Assembly: GCF_005145005.1 (NCBI RefSeq) | Contig: NZ_CP039712.1 | Coordinates: 88,501-152,500 of the forward strand | Direction: 5' to 3' | Length of the DNA: 64,000 nt | From: Vagococcus zengguangii | GTDB taxonomy: Bacteria; Bacillota; Bacilli; Lactobacillales; Vagococcaceae | In this document: positions 32,250 through 41,541 of the stretch, piece after piece | Layout: the number at the start of each line of letters is the position of its first letter | Numbering within the stretch: the stretch's first letter is position 1 | Program-made: the position numbers and the translations under genes | Notes under the pieces: model-generated | What the model was told of the DNA's origin: nothing | Seen by the model: the letters and a program-made list of their open reading frames with translations, nothing else | Databases searched by the model: none

Positions 32250-33329
32250 ATGTCAGTTAAAGTTGGAATTATCGGTTGTGGAGGAATTGCGAATGGCAAA
32301 CACATGCCAAGTTTAGCAAAAGTAGAAAACGTGGAGATGGTTGCTTTTTGCGATATTATCGAAGAACGTGCAGTTAAAGCAAAAGCGGATTATGGCATAG
32401 CCGATGCGAAAGTCTATACTGATTACCGTGAAATGTTAGCGGATACATCAATTGAGGTGGTTCACGTATGTACCCCGAATAGTTCGCACGCAGAAATCTC
32501 GGTAGCGGCAATGGAAGCTGATAAACATGTTATGTGTGAAAAACCGATGGCTAAAACGAGCGAAGAAGCACGCCAAATGGTCGAAGCTTCAAAAAGAACA
32601 GGCAAAAAACTAACAATCGGTTATCAAAATCGTTTCCGTACAGATTCTCGTTACTTACATGAAGTGTGTGAAGCAGGCGAATTAGGCGATATTTATTTAG
32701 GAAAAGCCAAAGCTATTCGTCGTCGTGCCGTACCAACATGGGGCGTATTCTTAGATGAAGAAGCTCAAGGTGGCGGTCCGTTAATTGATATCGGAACACA
32801 TGCCTTAGATTTAACGTTATGGATGATGGATAATTACAAACCAAAATATGTGGTCGGCAATGCTTACCATAAATTATCAAGTACAAAAAATGCGGCAAAC
32901 GCTTGGGGTTCATGGGATCCTGAGAAATTCACAGTCGAAGATTCAGCGTTTGGTTTTGTAACAATGGAAAATGGCGCAACGATTACCTTGGAAGCAAGTT
33001 GGGCCTTAAATGTCCGCGACGCTGGTGAAGCTCAAACAACGTTATGTGGAACAAAAGCAGGGGCTGATATGATGGACGGTTTACACATTAACGGTGAGAA
33101 AAACAGCTTATTATACGATCAAAAAATTGAATTAGAAACTGGTGGTGTTGATTTTTATGACGGTTCAAGCAGCAGTCCAGAATATCTGGAATCCAAACAA
33201 TGGATTGACGCAATCGTTAACGATACGGAGCCAGTCGTGAAACCAGAACAAGCGTTAGTTGTAACAGAAATTTTAGAAGCTATGTACTTATCATCTAAAA
33301 CAGGTGAACCTGTTTTCTTAAATCGCTAA
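32250..33329 (+). CDS. Gfo/Idh/MocA-family oxidoreductase 1
   Basis: 359 residues. The Rossmann motif GIIGCGGIANGKH is at the N terminus, the EKPMA motif (VMCEKPMAKT, catalytic Lys) is near residue 97, and DIGTHALDLTLWMM lies in the C-terminal domain. Members use NAD(P) to oxidise or reduce a sugar or inositol hydroxyl, often making 3-keto sugars. It is the first gene of a five-gene operon with a second such enzyme at the end. The ribosome binding site is AGGAGGG before ATG 32250. Confidence 0.92.
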   Translation: MSVKVGIIGCGGIANGKHMPSLAKVENVEMVAFCDIIEERAVKAKADYGIADAKVYTDYREMLADTSIEVVHVCTPNSSHAEISVAAMEADKHVMCEKPMAKTSEEARQMVEASKRTGKKLTIGYQNRFRTDSRYLHEVCEAGELGDIYLGKAKAIRRRAVPTWGVFLDEEAQGGGPLIDIGTHALDLTLWMMDNYKPKYVVGNAYHKLSSTKNAANAWGSWDPEKFTVEDSAFGFVTMENGATITLEASWALNVRDAGEAQTTLCGTKAGADMMDGLHINGEKNSLLYDQKIELETGGVDFYDGSSSSPEYLESKQWIDAIVNDTEPVVKPEQALVVTEILEAMYLSSKTGEPVFLNR

Positions 33330-33347
33330 GAAAAGGAGCAAAACTAA

Positions 33348-34088
33348 ATGACGAAGACGGCCTTGCAATTATGGAGTGTTAAAGAAGCGTGTGTGGAAAA
33401 TTTTGCGAAAACATTGTGTGAAGTAGCGGATATGGGTTACGAAGGAATTGAATTTGCCGGTTATTATGACATGCCCGCAGAAGCGTTACGTGAGTTATTA
33501 GAGGAGCTAAAGCTTGAAGTAGCAGGTTCGCATATTCCAATCGAACGTTTAAGAGAGTCGTTTGATGACGTGGTGGCGTATGAAAAAACAATTGGCAATC
33601 AACGTATTGTCGTACCATGGCTTCAACACGAAACTACCGATGAGTGGTTGGCAGCTTTTGAAGAATTAACGATGTTCCAAGAAAAGTTAGCAGCGCGTGA
33701 TATGACGTTGATTTATCACAATCATGCCCATGAATTGTTGGATTTTGAAGCGTTTAATGTATTGGCTGAGATGGCAAACCATGTCCCAACGATTAAATTT
33801 GAAGTCGACACTTATTGGATTGCGTATGGCGGTCTGGACGTTTTAGACTGGCTAAATACTTATAAAGAGCGAGTAGAATTATTACATATTAAAGAACTGA
33901 TGGGCACAGGTGATGCGCGCGAAAGTACGGAAATTGGTAACGGCGTGTTACCTATTAGTGACTATGTCGCATTTGCGCAAGAATACGCAATTGAATGGTT
34001 GATTATCGAACAAGAAGCGTTCCAAAATCACACACCACTTGAAAGTGCTCGTCTTAATGTTGAACGATTGAAGGAGTTAATGTCATGA
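33348..34088 (+). CDS. TIM-barrel sugar isomerase/epimerase-like protein 1
   Basis: 246 residues, xylose-isomerase-like AP_endonuc_2 fold. Seen: QLWSVKEAC at the start, [11 protein letters not shown] near 31-41, [10 protein letters not shown] (metal-binding His/Glu region), [20 protein letters not shown] and IIEQEAF near the C terminus. It is close to ThuB-like or keto-sugar isomerase proteins. Its stop overlaps the ThuA-like start by 4 bp, indicating translational coupling. The substrate is unknown. Confidence 0.88.
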   Translation: MTKTALQLWSVKEACVENFAKTLCEVADMGYEGIEFAGYYDMPAEALRELLEELKLEVAGSHIPIERLRESFDDVVAYEKTIGNQRIVVPWLQHETTDEWLAAFEELTMFQEKLAARDMTLIYHNHAHELLDFEAFNVLAEMANHVPTIKFEVDTYWIAYGGLDVLDWLNTYKERVELLHIKELMGTGDARESTEIGNGVLPISDYVAFAQEYAIEWLIIEQEAFQNHTPLESARLNVERLKELMS

Positions 34089-34810
34089 TTAAAGTTACCG
34101 TTTGGAATGAATACCGACACGAAAAACAAAGTGAACAAGTAAGAGCCGTTTATCCTGAAGGAATTCACGGTCAGTTAAAATCATTTTTACAAGAAGAATT
34201 TGAGGTAACAACTGCGACCTTGGACGAGCCAGAACATGGTTTAACCGAAGAAGTATTAGCCTCAACTGATGTCTTAGTGTGGTGGGGACATATTGCGCAC
34301 GGCGAAGTTCAAGATGAGATTGTTAATCGTGTTCATCAGCGCGTTTTAGAAGGAATGGGCTTAATCGTTTTACATTCAGGACACATGTCGAAAATTTTCA
34401 TGAAACTAATGGGGACATCTTGCGATTTAAAATGGCGTGAAGCCGATGAAGTGTGTCGCATGTGGAATGTAAACCCTAGCCACCCGATCACTGAGGGCGT
34501 AGGTGAATTTATTTATTTAGAAAAAGAAGAAATGTACGGCGAGCACTTTGATATTCCAGCGCCAGATGAGTTGTTGTTTGTGAATTGGTATCAAGGGGGC
34601 GAAGTCTTTAGAGGCGGTTGTACGTTTAGACGCGGCAACGGGAAGGTTTTTTACTTCCAACCAGGTCATGAAACGTATCCTTCTTACTACAATGAACAAG
34701 TGCAACGTGTGATTCAAAATGCGGTGAAATGGTGTCGTCCAACAACTAACGCGTATCCAAAATATGGCTATCATCAACCGTTAGAACAAATTTCAAAGGG
34801 GGAAGCATAA
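34085..34810 (+). CDS. ThuA-like glutamine-amidotransferase-fold protein
   Basis: 241 residues. The ThuA signature is clear: [14 protein letters not shown] at the N terminus, [12 protein letters not shown] around residue 75, [21 protein letters not shown], and the C-terminal [18 protein letters not shown]. ThuA proteins are involved in disaccharide use through 3-keto intermediates, and always occur with Gfo/Idh/MocA enzymes and TIM-barrel isomerases, as here. It has no classical amidotransferase cysteine motif, normal for this family. It overlaps the preceding gene by 4 bp and the following gene by 1 bp. Confidence 0.9.
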   Translation: MIKVTVWNEYRHEKQSEQVRAVYPEGIHGQLKSFLQEEFEVTTATLDEPEHGLTEEVLASTDVLVWWGHIAHGEVQDEIVNRVHQRVLEGMGLIVLHSGHMSKIFMKLMGTSCDLKWREADEVCRMWNVNPSHPITEGVGEFIYLEKEEMYGEHFDIPAPDELLFVNWYQGGEVFRGGCTFRRGNGKVFYFQPGHETYPSYYNEQVQRVIQNAVKWCRPTTNAYPKYGYHQPLEQISKGEA

Positions 34811-35778
34811 TGAAATTAGGCGTCTTTACACCAGTTTTTAATCAATTAAGTTTTGAAGAAATGATTGAAAAAGTTGCGGAATCAGGCTTAACGGCAGTTG
34901 AAATCGGCGTTGGGGGAAACCCAGGAAATGCCCACTGTGACGTTGAAACATTACTAGCCAGTGAAGAAGCGCGCGCGATTTATTTAACTAAATTAGCTGA
35001 AAAAGGTTTAACGATTAGTGCCTTTAGTTGTCATAATAATCCGATTGATCCTAATCCAGTGGTCGCTAAAGAAGCTGATGAAACGTTAAGAAACGCGATT
35101 AAATTGGCGTCGTTAATGGGTGTCCCAGTCGTTAATACGTTCTCAGGTATTTCGGGTGCTAACGAAACGGATACGGCGGTTAACTGGCCGGTTTTACCAT
35201 GGCCGACTGAATACGGCGATAACTATAACTTCCAATGGGAGCAACGTTTAATTCCTTATTGGAAAGGAATTAATGATTACGCGACTGAGATGGGTGTTAA
35301 GATCGGGATTGAATTACACGGTGGTTTCTTATGCCACACGCCTTATACGATGTTGAAATTACGTGAAGCAACTGGTGAAGCCATCGGTTGTAATTTAGAT
35401 CCAAGTCACTTATGGTGGCAAGGAATTGACCCAGTTGGTGCGATTAAAATTTTAGGTAAAGCTGGCGGGATTCATCATTTCCACGCGAAAGATACTTACT
35501 TAGACCAAGACAACATTAACATGTACGGCTTAACGGATATGCAACCTTATGGCAATGTCCAAACACGCGCTTGGACCTTCCGTTCAGTGGGCTGTGGTCA
35601 TAGTATGCAGGAGTGGTCAGACATTATTAGCGCTCTGCGTTTATACGGCTACGACTATGTCTTGAGTATTGAACACGAGGATCCATTAATGTCGATTGAT
35701 GAAGGGTTCCAACGTGCGGTGACGAACCTACAATCAATTATGATTCATGATCAACCAACTGAGATGTGGTGGGCTTAA
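34810..35778 (+). CDS. TIM-barrel sugar isomerase/epimerase-like protein 2
   Basis: 322 residues, AP_endonuc_2/xylose-isomerase-like barrel, longer than its neighbour. Seen: [59 protein letters not shown] (metal-binding Glu and His), NLDPSHLWWQGIDP, HFHAKDTY and SIEHEDPLMS at the C terminus. The metal site residues Glu, Asp, His, Glu of the fold can all be placed. It probably isomerises or epimerises the keto product of the oxidoreductases. Its start overlaps the ThuA stop by one base. Confidence 0.9.
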   Translation: MKLGVFTPVFNQLSFEEMIEKVAESGLTAVEIGVGGNPGNAHCDVETLLASEEARAIYLTKLAEKGLTISAFSCHNNPIDPNPVVAKEADETLRNAIKLASLMGVPVVNTFSGISGANETDTAVNWPVLPWPTEYGDNYNFQWEQRLIPYWKGINDYATEMGVKIGIELHGGFLCHTPYTMLKLREATGEAIGCNLDPSHLWWQGIDPVGAIKILGKAGGIHHFHAKDTYLDQDNINMYGLTDMQPYGNVQTRAWTFRSVGCGHSMQEWSDIISALRLYGYDYVLSIEHEDPLMSIDEGFQRAVTNLQSIMIHDQPTEMWWA

Positions 35779-35791
35779 GGAGGAACTAACG

Positions 35792-36838
35792 ATGAAAAAA
35801 ATAAAATTTGTTGTTATCGGTTTTGGGGGCATGGGCAGTTACCATGCACGCGATTTAATTGGCAAAAACGAATTTGTTGAAACATACGGTGTTTATGATA
35901 TTGACGGCGCTAAAAATCAACAAGCAACAGAGGAAGGTTTTAACGTTTTTGAAAGTTATGAAGCTGTTTTAGCAGACGAACAAGTTGACGCAATCTTAGT
36001 GGCAACGCCTAATGACGTCCATAAAGACTTAGTCATTCAAGCCTTACATGCGGGGAAACATGTGGTTTGTGAGAAACCTGTGACGATGAGTGTCGCTGAT
36101 TTTGATGAAATGGTAGAAGTAGCGGACGAAACAGGACAAACGTTAATGGTCCACCAAAACCGACGTTGGGACCGTGACTTCTTAATGATTCGTGAATTGT
36201 ATCAAAACCAAATAATTGGGGAGCTATTCCAACTTGAATCACGCGTTCACGGTGCCAATGGTATTCCTGGTGACTGGCGCCATCTACCAGAATACGGTGG
36301 TGGCATGGTCTTAGACTGGGGTGTGCATTTACTAGATCAACTACTTTTCTTAGTAGATAGCCCCGTTAAATCAGTCTATGCCGATTTAAGCTACGTCTTA
36401 GGCGATCCCGTCGACGATGGCTTTGTCAGCTTTATTACCTTCGAAAATGGTTTACGCGCTCAAATCGAAGTCGGCACTAGCAACTTTATGAAGTTACCAC
36501 GTTGGTACGTTAAAGGCACACAAGGAACAGCCTTAATTCAAGATTGGGATTTAAGTGGCCAAGTTATCAAACAAGTTGTGACCGATGAAAAAGTCGAGCC
36601 AACACCAATCCAAGCTGGCCAAGGCTTAACTAAAACAATGGCCCCACCATCTGAAGAAATGATTGAACCTTTAGCATTACCAGAAGGCATTGCCGAATTC
36701 CCAGAATTTTACGAGAACGTCTATCAAGTTATTAACGGCTTGAACGAACCAGTCGTTAAAAATCAAGAAGTTAGAAACGTCTTACAGTTGATTGAAGAAA
36801 TTTTTGAATCAGCTGAAGGGAATCGTGTAGTGAACTAA
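35792..36838 (+). CDS. Gfo/Idh/MocA-family oxidoreductase 2
   Basis: 348 residues from ATG 35792 after AAGGAGG; the frame upstream to 35747 overlaps the previous gene and is not needed. Rossmann motif VIGFGGMGSYHA, catalytic-lysine motif VVCEKPVTMS near residue 93, and the substrate domain with HLPEYGGGMVLDWGVHLLDQLLF. It shares the fold but little sequence with the first oxidoreductase in the operon, so the two probably carry out opposite redox steps on different positions or partners. It is the last gene before a strong terminator. Confidence 0.92.
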   Translation: MKKIKFVVIGFGGMGSYHARDLIGKNEFVETYGVYDIDGAKNQQATEEGFNVFESYEAVLADEQVDAILVATPNDVHKDLVIQALHAGKHVVCEKPVTMSVADFDEMVEVADETGQTLMVHQNRRWDRDFLMIRELYQNQIIGELFQLESRVHGANGIPGDWRHLPEYGGGMVLDWGVHLLDQLLFLVDSPVKSVYADLSYVLGDPVDDGFVSFITFENGLRAQIEVGTSNFMKLPRWYVKGTQGTALIQDWDLSGQVIKQVVTDEKVEPTPIQAGQGLTKTMAPPSEEMIEPLALPEGIAEFPEFYENVYQVINGLNEPVVKNQEVRNVLQLIEEIFESAEGNRVVN

Positions 36839-36847
36839 TTGACAAAG

Positions 36848-36880
36848 AAAAACCGACTGTTTAGGCAGTCGGTTTTTACT
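36848..36880. terminator. Bidirectional terminator
   Basis: A5-CCGACTG (36848-36859) pairs with CAGTCGGT5 (36866-36877), 6-nt loop. It serves the oxidoreductase operon on + and the PLP enzyme on -, whose stop codon is at 36896. Confidence 0.92.
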
Positions 36881-36895
36881 ATATGAATGTTGATA

Positions 36896-38029
36896 TTAAT
36901 CAATGCACGCTTCTAAATCCGCCAGTAAATCTTCCAAATCTTCAATCCCGCATGACAAGCGAACTAGCGTTGGTGTTACGCCCATTTTTAGGCGTTCTTC
37001 TTCGGGCATGCAAGCATGTGACATGTTCCATGGGTATGATAAAATTGATTCCACGCCCCCTAGGCTGACCGCGACAATTGGGACATGACAGTTATTAAAG
37101 AGTTTTTCAATTTGCGCCACTGTTTCTAATTCGAAGGATAGAACGGCCCCACCATCTGTTGCTTGTTTCATATGAATCTCATGATGTGGGTGTGAACTTA
37201 GTCCAGGGTAATAGACCTTGGTAACGGATGTTTTTGATTCTAAAAATTCAGCAATCGCTTGAGCGTTTTTAACCGACTGTTGCATACGCAATCCCATCGT
37301 TTTAACGCCTCGTAATAATAACCACGCGTCTTCAACTCCTAGAATCCCTCCAAGTACTTTTTGGTGAACCTTCAATGTTTGATATAAGTTTTCAGAATTT
37401 GTAGCCAATAGTCCAGCTACGACATCACTGTGGCCATTAATAAATTTAGTGGCGCTGTTGATACTAATATCCGCTCCTAAAGCAAGTGGTTGTTGTGATA
37501 GCGGTGTCATAAATGTGTTGTCGCAAGCGGTTATAATGTCGTGCTTTTTGGCAATCGCGCAAACGCTGCTGATATCTGTAATCGTTAATAATGGATTAGA
37601 AGGTGACTCTAAATAAAACATTTTTGTATTCGGTTGGATAGCTGTTTCCCAAGCATGAATATCAGCTTCGTCAACAAACGTATAACTTACGCCAAAACGT
37701 TCTAAAAATTCTGTGACTGTTTGGAATGTTCCGCCATAGATGTTTTTCCCTAATACTAAGTGATCGCCGTTAGAAAGTAAAAATAATACAGCATTAATCG
37801 CTGCCATACCTGATGAAAAAGCTAATCCGTAATGTGCGTTCTCCAAAGATTTGATACATTCTTCCGCTGCGTCGACCGTTGGGTTAGCAAACCGTGTGTA
37901 GCTATACCCTGTATGATTAAAGACGTCAGTTTGATGAAAAGTTGAAGCTTGATACTTAGGAATAGATGAGGCACCGGTCACTGAATCGATGACAGGATAG
38001 CCGTGCAATAATTTCGTATTGATTTGCAT
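36896..38029 (-). CDS. PLP-dependent cystathionine gamma-synthase/lyase family enzyme
   Basis: 377 residues. PLP-binding residues are Tyr44/Arg46 in GYSYTRFANPT, the ring-stacking region FSSGMAAINAV, Asp170 in ACDNTF, and Schiff-base Lys195 in SATKFINGHSDV. Family members are MetB, MetC, cystathionine gamma-lyase and methionine gamma-lyase, which cannot be told apart with confidence by eye; the absence of other methionine biosynthesis genes and the presence of a cystine-type transporter and RidA nearby favour a lyase. It is divergent from ridA across 309 bp of palindrome-rich DNA. Confidence 0.9.
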   Translation of the reverse strand: MQINTKLLHGYPVIDSVTGASSIPKYQASTFHQTDVFNHTGYSYTRFANPTVDAAEECIKSLENAHYGLAFSSGMAAINAVLFLLSNGDHLVLGKNIYGGTFQTVTEFLERFGVSYTFVDEADIHAWETAIQPNTKMFYLESPSNPLLTITDISSVCAIAKKHDIITACDNTFMTPLSQQPLALGADISINSATKFINGHSDVVAGLLATNSENLYQTLKVHQKVLGGILGVEDAWLLLRGVKTMGLRMQQSVKNAQAIAEFLESKTSVTKVYYPGLSSHPHHEIHMKQATDGGAVLSFELETVAQIEKLFNNCHVPIVAVSLGGVESILSYPWNMSHACMPEEERLKMGVTPTLVRLSCGIEDLEDLLADLEACID

Positions 38030-38338
38030 GAAAACTTCCTCCGAATCGTTAGTTTGTTTAATAAATATTCGTTAACTATATCTTACTGTATAAACGTACC
38101 ATGTGGAAAAAAAGAAAGTCAACTAAAAGTTGATAAAAAATTATCATAATTTATCAAAAATTAAAATTAGATGAAAGTTAGTGAAAAAATGAACATAAAC
38201 TATAATATAACGTTTAAAACGTTTTCTGTTTCTTATAAGTTTGTTGACGTACGTTTTTTGATATGCTAAATTTTTAGTGAAAGAACAATCATCATAAAAT
38301 TTTATCATGATAATAACTAATCGAATGAGGAGATTATT
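38030..38338. promoter_or_regulatory. Divergent control region between the PLP enzyme and ridA
   Basis: A 309-bp AT-rich region with no gene. For ridA: TTGACG (38244-38249) and TAAATT (38267-38272), 17-bp spacer. Palindromes: TCAACT/AGTTGA (38119-38133), TTGATAAA/TTTATCAA (38130-38137 with 38150-38157), and AACGTTT-A-AAACGTT (38209-38223). The last lies just before the ridA -35 box and is a good operator candidate. Confidence 0.6.
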
Positions 38339-38698
38339 ATGTCAAAAATACCAGCAGCAATTGGACCATACGCAACTTATCGTGAAGTGGGAGATTTAAT
38401 TTTTGTATCAGGTCAATTACCAGTTAATGGGGTAACAGGTGAAATTGAAGCAACAGATATTAAAGGACAAACCAAACAGGTTATGGAGAATATTCAATTA
38501 ATTTTAAATGAAGTGGGGGCTAATTTTGATCAAATTGTAAAAACAACTTGCTTCTTGAGTGATTTAAGTGGGTTTGTTTCGTTTAACGAAGTTTACGGCT
38601 CGTATTTCACGAATGAATATCCCGCTAGATCAGCGTTCCAAGTAGCAGCGCTGCCTAAAGGTGCGTTAGTAGAAATTGAATTTGTTGTGAAAAAATAA
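38339..38698 (+). CDS. ridA: RidA-family enamine/imine deaminase
   Basis: 119 residues. MSKIPAAIGPYATYREVGDLIFVSGQLP is a typical start; the active-site arginine lies in PARSAFQVAALPKGALVEIEFV near the C terminus, and TTCFLSDLSGF in the middle. RidA hydrolyses reactive 2-aminoacrylate and related imines formed by PLP enzymes. Placed opposite a PLP-dependent sulfur lyase and before a flavin disulfide reductase and a cystine-type transporter, it fits a detoxifying role in cysteine/cystine breakdown. ATG 38339 after GAGGAG. Confidence 0.93.
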   Translation: MSKIPAAIGPYATYREVGDLIFVSGQLPVNGVTGEIEATDIKGQTKQVMENIQLILNEVGANFDQIVKTTCFLSDLSGFVSFNEVYGSYFTNEYPARSAFQVAALPKGALVEIEFVVKK

Positions 38699-38711
38699 AG
38701 GGGATTGATGA

Positions 38712-40046
38712 ATGGAAATTATTGTAATTGGAGGGATCGCGGCAGGTATGAGTGCGGCAGCTAAGGCTGCTCGCACCAACAAAGATGCGACCGTAACGGT
38801 TATTGAAAAAGAAAATTACGTTTCATTTGGTGCCTGTGGTTTACCTTATTATTTAGGTAATCAGTTTGAAGATGAGCAAGAAATGTTTGCGCGCACACCG
38901 GAACAAATGCGTGCGTCAGGCATTAATTTATTATTGGCGCATGAAGTGACTGCCGTTGATTTTGAGAGCAAAAAGTTAACAATAACAAATTTAACAACGA
39001 ATGAGACCTTGGTTAAAACATACGATCGGCTAATGTTAGCAACCGGTGCAACACCGATTGTGCCACCGATTCCGGGCATCGAATCATCAAACGTTTACAC
39101 TATTACAAAACCAGAACGTGTGATGACGTTGAAAGCAGATTTAGCTGATTATCAAAACATCGTGGTTATCGGTGGTGGATTCATCGGTATTGAAGTAGCC
39201 GATCAGTTAGCGATACAAGGTAAAAAAGTAACGGTTATTGAAGCCGATAATGTCATTATGGGAGGGCCGTTTGATCCAGAATTCTCCAATAAAATTATGG
39301 AAGCAGTGAGTGAAGAAGGCGTTATCATTAAGACACAAGAACGTGCACAAGAGTTTGTCACAGCTGATGGTAAGGTGACATTAGTTAAGACGGACAAAGG
39401 TGAATACCCAGCTGATGTAGTGATTGTGGCAGTTGGTTTCAGACCGAATACTGGCTTTTTATCAGGTCAATTGGAGATGCTCGCTAATGGTGCGATTGTG
39501 ATTGATGAGTACGGTGAAACCTCTATCCCAGACGTTTATGCGGCGGGTGATTGTGCGACGATTCATCATCGTTTAGCTGGCACAATGTATATTCCACTCG
39601 CAACTGTTGCTAATAAAATGGGGCGTATTGTAGGAACTAATATTGCCTCTAATTCTGAAGAACGTATGGCTTATATCGGAGCGTTAGGCAGTAGTGCCAT
39701 TAAAGCTGGCGCTTATGAAGCAGCAAGTACTGGTTTAACCGAAAAACAAGCACGTGGTTTAGGGTTAGATATCAAAACGACCTGTATTGAAACCAACAAC
39801 CATTCGAATTATTATACGGTTCAAGAGAAAATTACGATTAAATTAGTCTACGATGCTAACAGTTATGTGTTATATGGCGCACAGCTGTTTGGTAAAAATG
39901 AAACGGTCTTACGTTTAACAGGTTTAGCGACAGCCGTTCATGCAGGTTTGACGACCAAAGAGTTAGGTTTTATTGATTATGCGTACGCACCACCGTTTGC
40001 TTCAACTTGGGAAGCCATTAACGTGGCAGCCAATACAGCAAAATAA
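38712..40046 (+). CDS. CoA-disulfide reductase / NADH oxidase-like flavoprotein
   Basis: 444 residues. The FAD motif GGIAAGMSAA is at residue 7, the redox cysteine Cys42 is in SFGACGLPYYLG (single cysteine, as in CoA-disulfide reductase and Nox), the NAD(P) motif VVIGGGFIGIE near 155, and the second FAD motif VYAAGDCA near 275. The single-cysteine class reduces CoA disulfide or oxygen. In this cluster reduction of CoA disulfide or cystine-CoA mixed disulfides is plausible; NADH oxidase is the alternative. It lies 13 bp after ridA. Confidence 0.87.
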   Translation: MEIIVIGGIAAGMSAAAKAARTNKDATVTVIEKENYVSFGACGLPYYLGNQFEDEQEMFARTPEQMRASGINLLLAHEVTAVDFESKKLTITNLTTNETLVKTYDRLMLATGATPIVPPIPGIESSNVYTITKPERVMTLKADLADYQNIVVIGGGFIGIEVADQLAIQGKKVTVIEADNVIMGGPFDPEFSNKIMEAVSEEGVIIKTQERAQEFVTADGKVTLVKTDKGEYPADVVIVAVGFRPNTGFLSGQLEMLANGAIVIDEYGETSIPDVYAAGDCATIHHRLAGTMYIPLATVANKMGRIVGTNIASNSEERMAYIGALGSSAIKAGAYEAASTGLTEKQARGLGLDIKTTCIETNNHSNYYTVQEKITIKLVYDANSYVLYGAQLFGKNETVLRLTGLATAVHAGLTTKELGFIDYAYAPPFASTWEAINVAANTAK

Positions 40047-40070
40047 AACAACTAAAGAGGAGATGGAAGG

Positions 40071-41483
40071 ATGATTGATGTACCGTTTTTTACCCAGTTT
40101 TTAAAAATGAGTAACTTTTTCACGATAGGAGCGATTGTCTTATTAGTCATTGCCCTATATAGTTTGAAAGTTATGAAAGAGAAAAAAGTTAATTTCTCGA
40201 AACGAATGATCATCGCGTTAGTAATCGGTTTAGCAATTGGTGTAATAATTGATTTAATAGGAAGCAATAATAGTATTTATGTTGATTACGCACGTGGTGA
40301 AATTTCAGTTTGGTATGGCTTACTAGGAAGTGGTTTCCTTAAATTAGTACAATTACTTGCAATTCCAGTGGTATTTTTATCAATTATCAAAGTAGTCATT
40401 GACGTTAAAGGGGAACGTATTAAACATTTAACGGGTAAAACATTTGCAACGCTTTTAGGTACGACGGCTATTTCGGCTATTGTAGGTATTTTGGTAGTTA
40501 AATTATACGGATTGAATGGCGCTGATTTTGCGGCTGATTTAACCGAACAAAAAGTTGAATCAATGGCGAATATCGCGTCTCAAAGTTTCCCAGAATTTTT
40601 CTTAAATTTAATTCCTAATAATATTTTTAGTGTGATGAGTGACAATGGAAGTATTGTATCAGTCGTAATTATTGCGGCGATGTTTGCAGTAGCGATTCGT
40701 TTCTTACAAGTGAAGAAACCAGAACAAGTCGCGCCATTTGTGACATTATTAGATTCATTAAAAGTAACCGTGAACTCAGTTTTAACTAACGTTATCAAAT
40801 TAATGCCTTACGGTGTCGTTGCGTTAGTAAGTAACACCATCATTTCAAATGGTATTCAAGCGATTACTGGGATGCTTGGTTTCATCGCAGCGTTATACAC
40901 AGGTGTGTTTATCATGTTATTGGTCTACATGGTGATTTTAATGGCGATGGGTGTCAATCCATTTATTTTCTATAAAAAAGCGTTCACTACTCTGTTATTT
41001 GCCTTCTCATCTCGTTCAAGTGTTGGGACATTACCATACACTATCACAACATTAGAGCGTGACATGGGTGTATCAGGTGAAACAACTAACTTTGTGGCAA
41101 CTTTAGGAACTGCTGTTGGGATGAATGGCTGTGCCGGTGTTTTCCCAGCGATGCTAGGAACGTTAATTGCGTCAGCAGTTGGGACTGAAATGAACTTCTC
41201 ATTCTTCGTATTAGTTGTTTTGGTTGTAACAGTTGGATCAATCGGGATTGCCGGTGTTCCCGGAACGGCAACTGTAGCAGCGACCGTTACTTTAAACGGT
41301 TTAGGTTACGGTCACACGATTGCAAGTATCGGAGCTATCTTCGGGATTGATCCGATTGTTGACATGGGTCGTACGATGTTAAACGTTGCTGGTTCAATGG
41401 TATCAGCGATTATGGTTGATAAGTGGGAAGGGACGTTTGATAAAGACGCCTTTAATCGCGAAGTGAAGCCAGTTGAGGAATAA
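40071..41483 (+). CDS. tcyP: Dicarboxylate/amino acid:cation symporter, TcyP-like cystine transporter
   Basis: 470 residues, about 8 membrane helices plus hairpin loops. Family blocks: LLAIPVVFLSIIKVV near residue 100, SRSSVGTLPYTI and ATLGTAVGMNGCAGVFPAMLGT in the transport core, and VDMGRTMLNVAGSMVSAIMVDK near the C terminus. The long N-terminal region and serine-rich SSRSSVGTLP resemble TcyP/YdjN L-cystine symporters more than GltP. Genes next door handle thiols and reactive imines, which supports cystine as substrate. The operon ends at a strong terminator. Confidence 0.85.
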   Translation: MIDVPFFTQFLKMSNFFTIGAIVLLVIALYSLKVMKEKKVNFSKRMIIALVIGLAIGVIIDLIGSNNSIYVDYARGEISVWYGLLGSGFLKLVQLLAIPVVFLSIIKVVIDVKGERIKHLTGKTFATLLGTTAISAIVGILVVKLYGLNGADFAADLTEQKVESMANIASQSFPEFFLNLIPNNIFSVMSDNGSIVSVVIIAAMFAVAIRFLQVKKPEQVAPFVTLLDSLKVTVNSVLTNVIKLMPYGVVALVSNTIISNGIQAITGMLGFIAALYTGVFIMLLVYMVILMAMGVNPFIFYKKAFTTLLFAFSSRSSVGTLPYTITTLERDMGVSGETTNFVATLGTAVGMNGCAGVFPAMLGTLIASAVGTEMNFSFFVLVVLVVTVGSIGIAGVPGTATVAATVTLNGLGYGHTIASIGAIFGIDPIVDMGRTMLNVAGSMVSAIMVDKWEGTFDKDAFNREVKPVEE

Positions 41484-41497
41484 TAAATAAGTCAAAT

Positions 41498-41541
41498 AAA
41501 CAAGCAGTTTAGCACATTATCTCGTGCTAAACTGCTTGTTT
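41498..41541. terminator. Bidirectional terminator with long perfect stem
   Basis: An 18-bp perfect stem, 41498-41515 with 41524-41541, begins AAACAAGC and ends GCTTGTTT. It serves tcyP on + and the DauR-like gene on -, whose stop lies at 41540. Confidence 0.93.

Noticed and set aside
36883..37088. Two short plus-strand frames inside the PLP enzyme gene
   Set aside because: They are antisense to a well-supported coding region.
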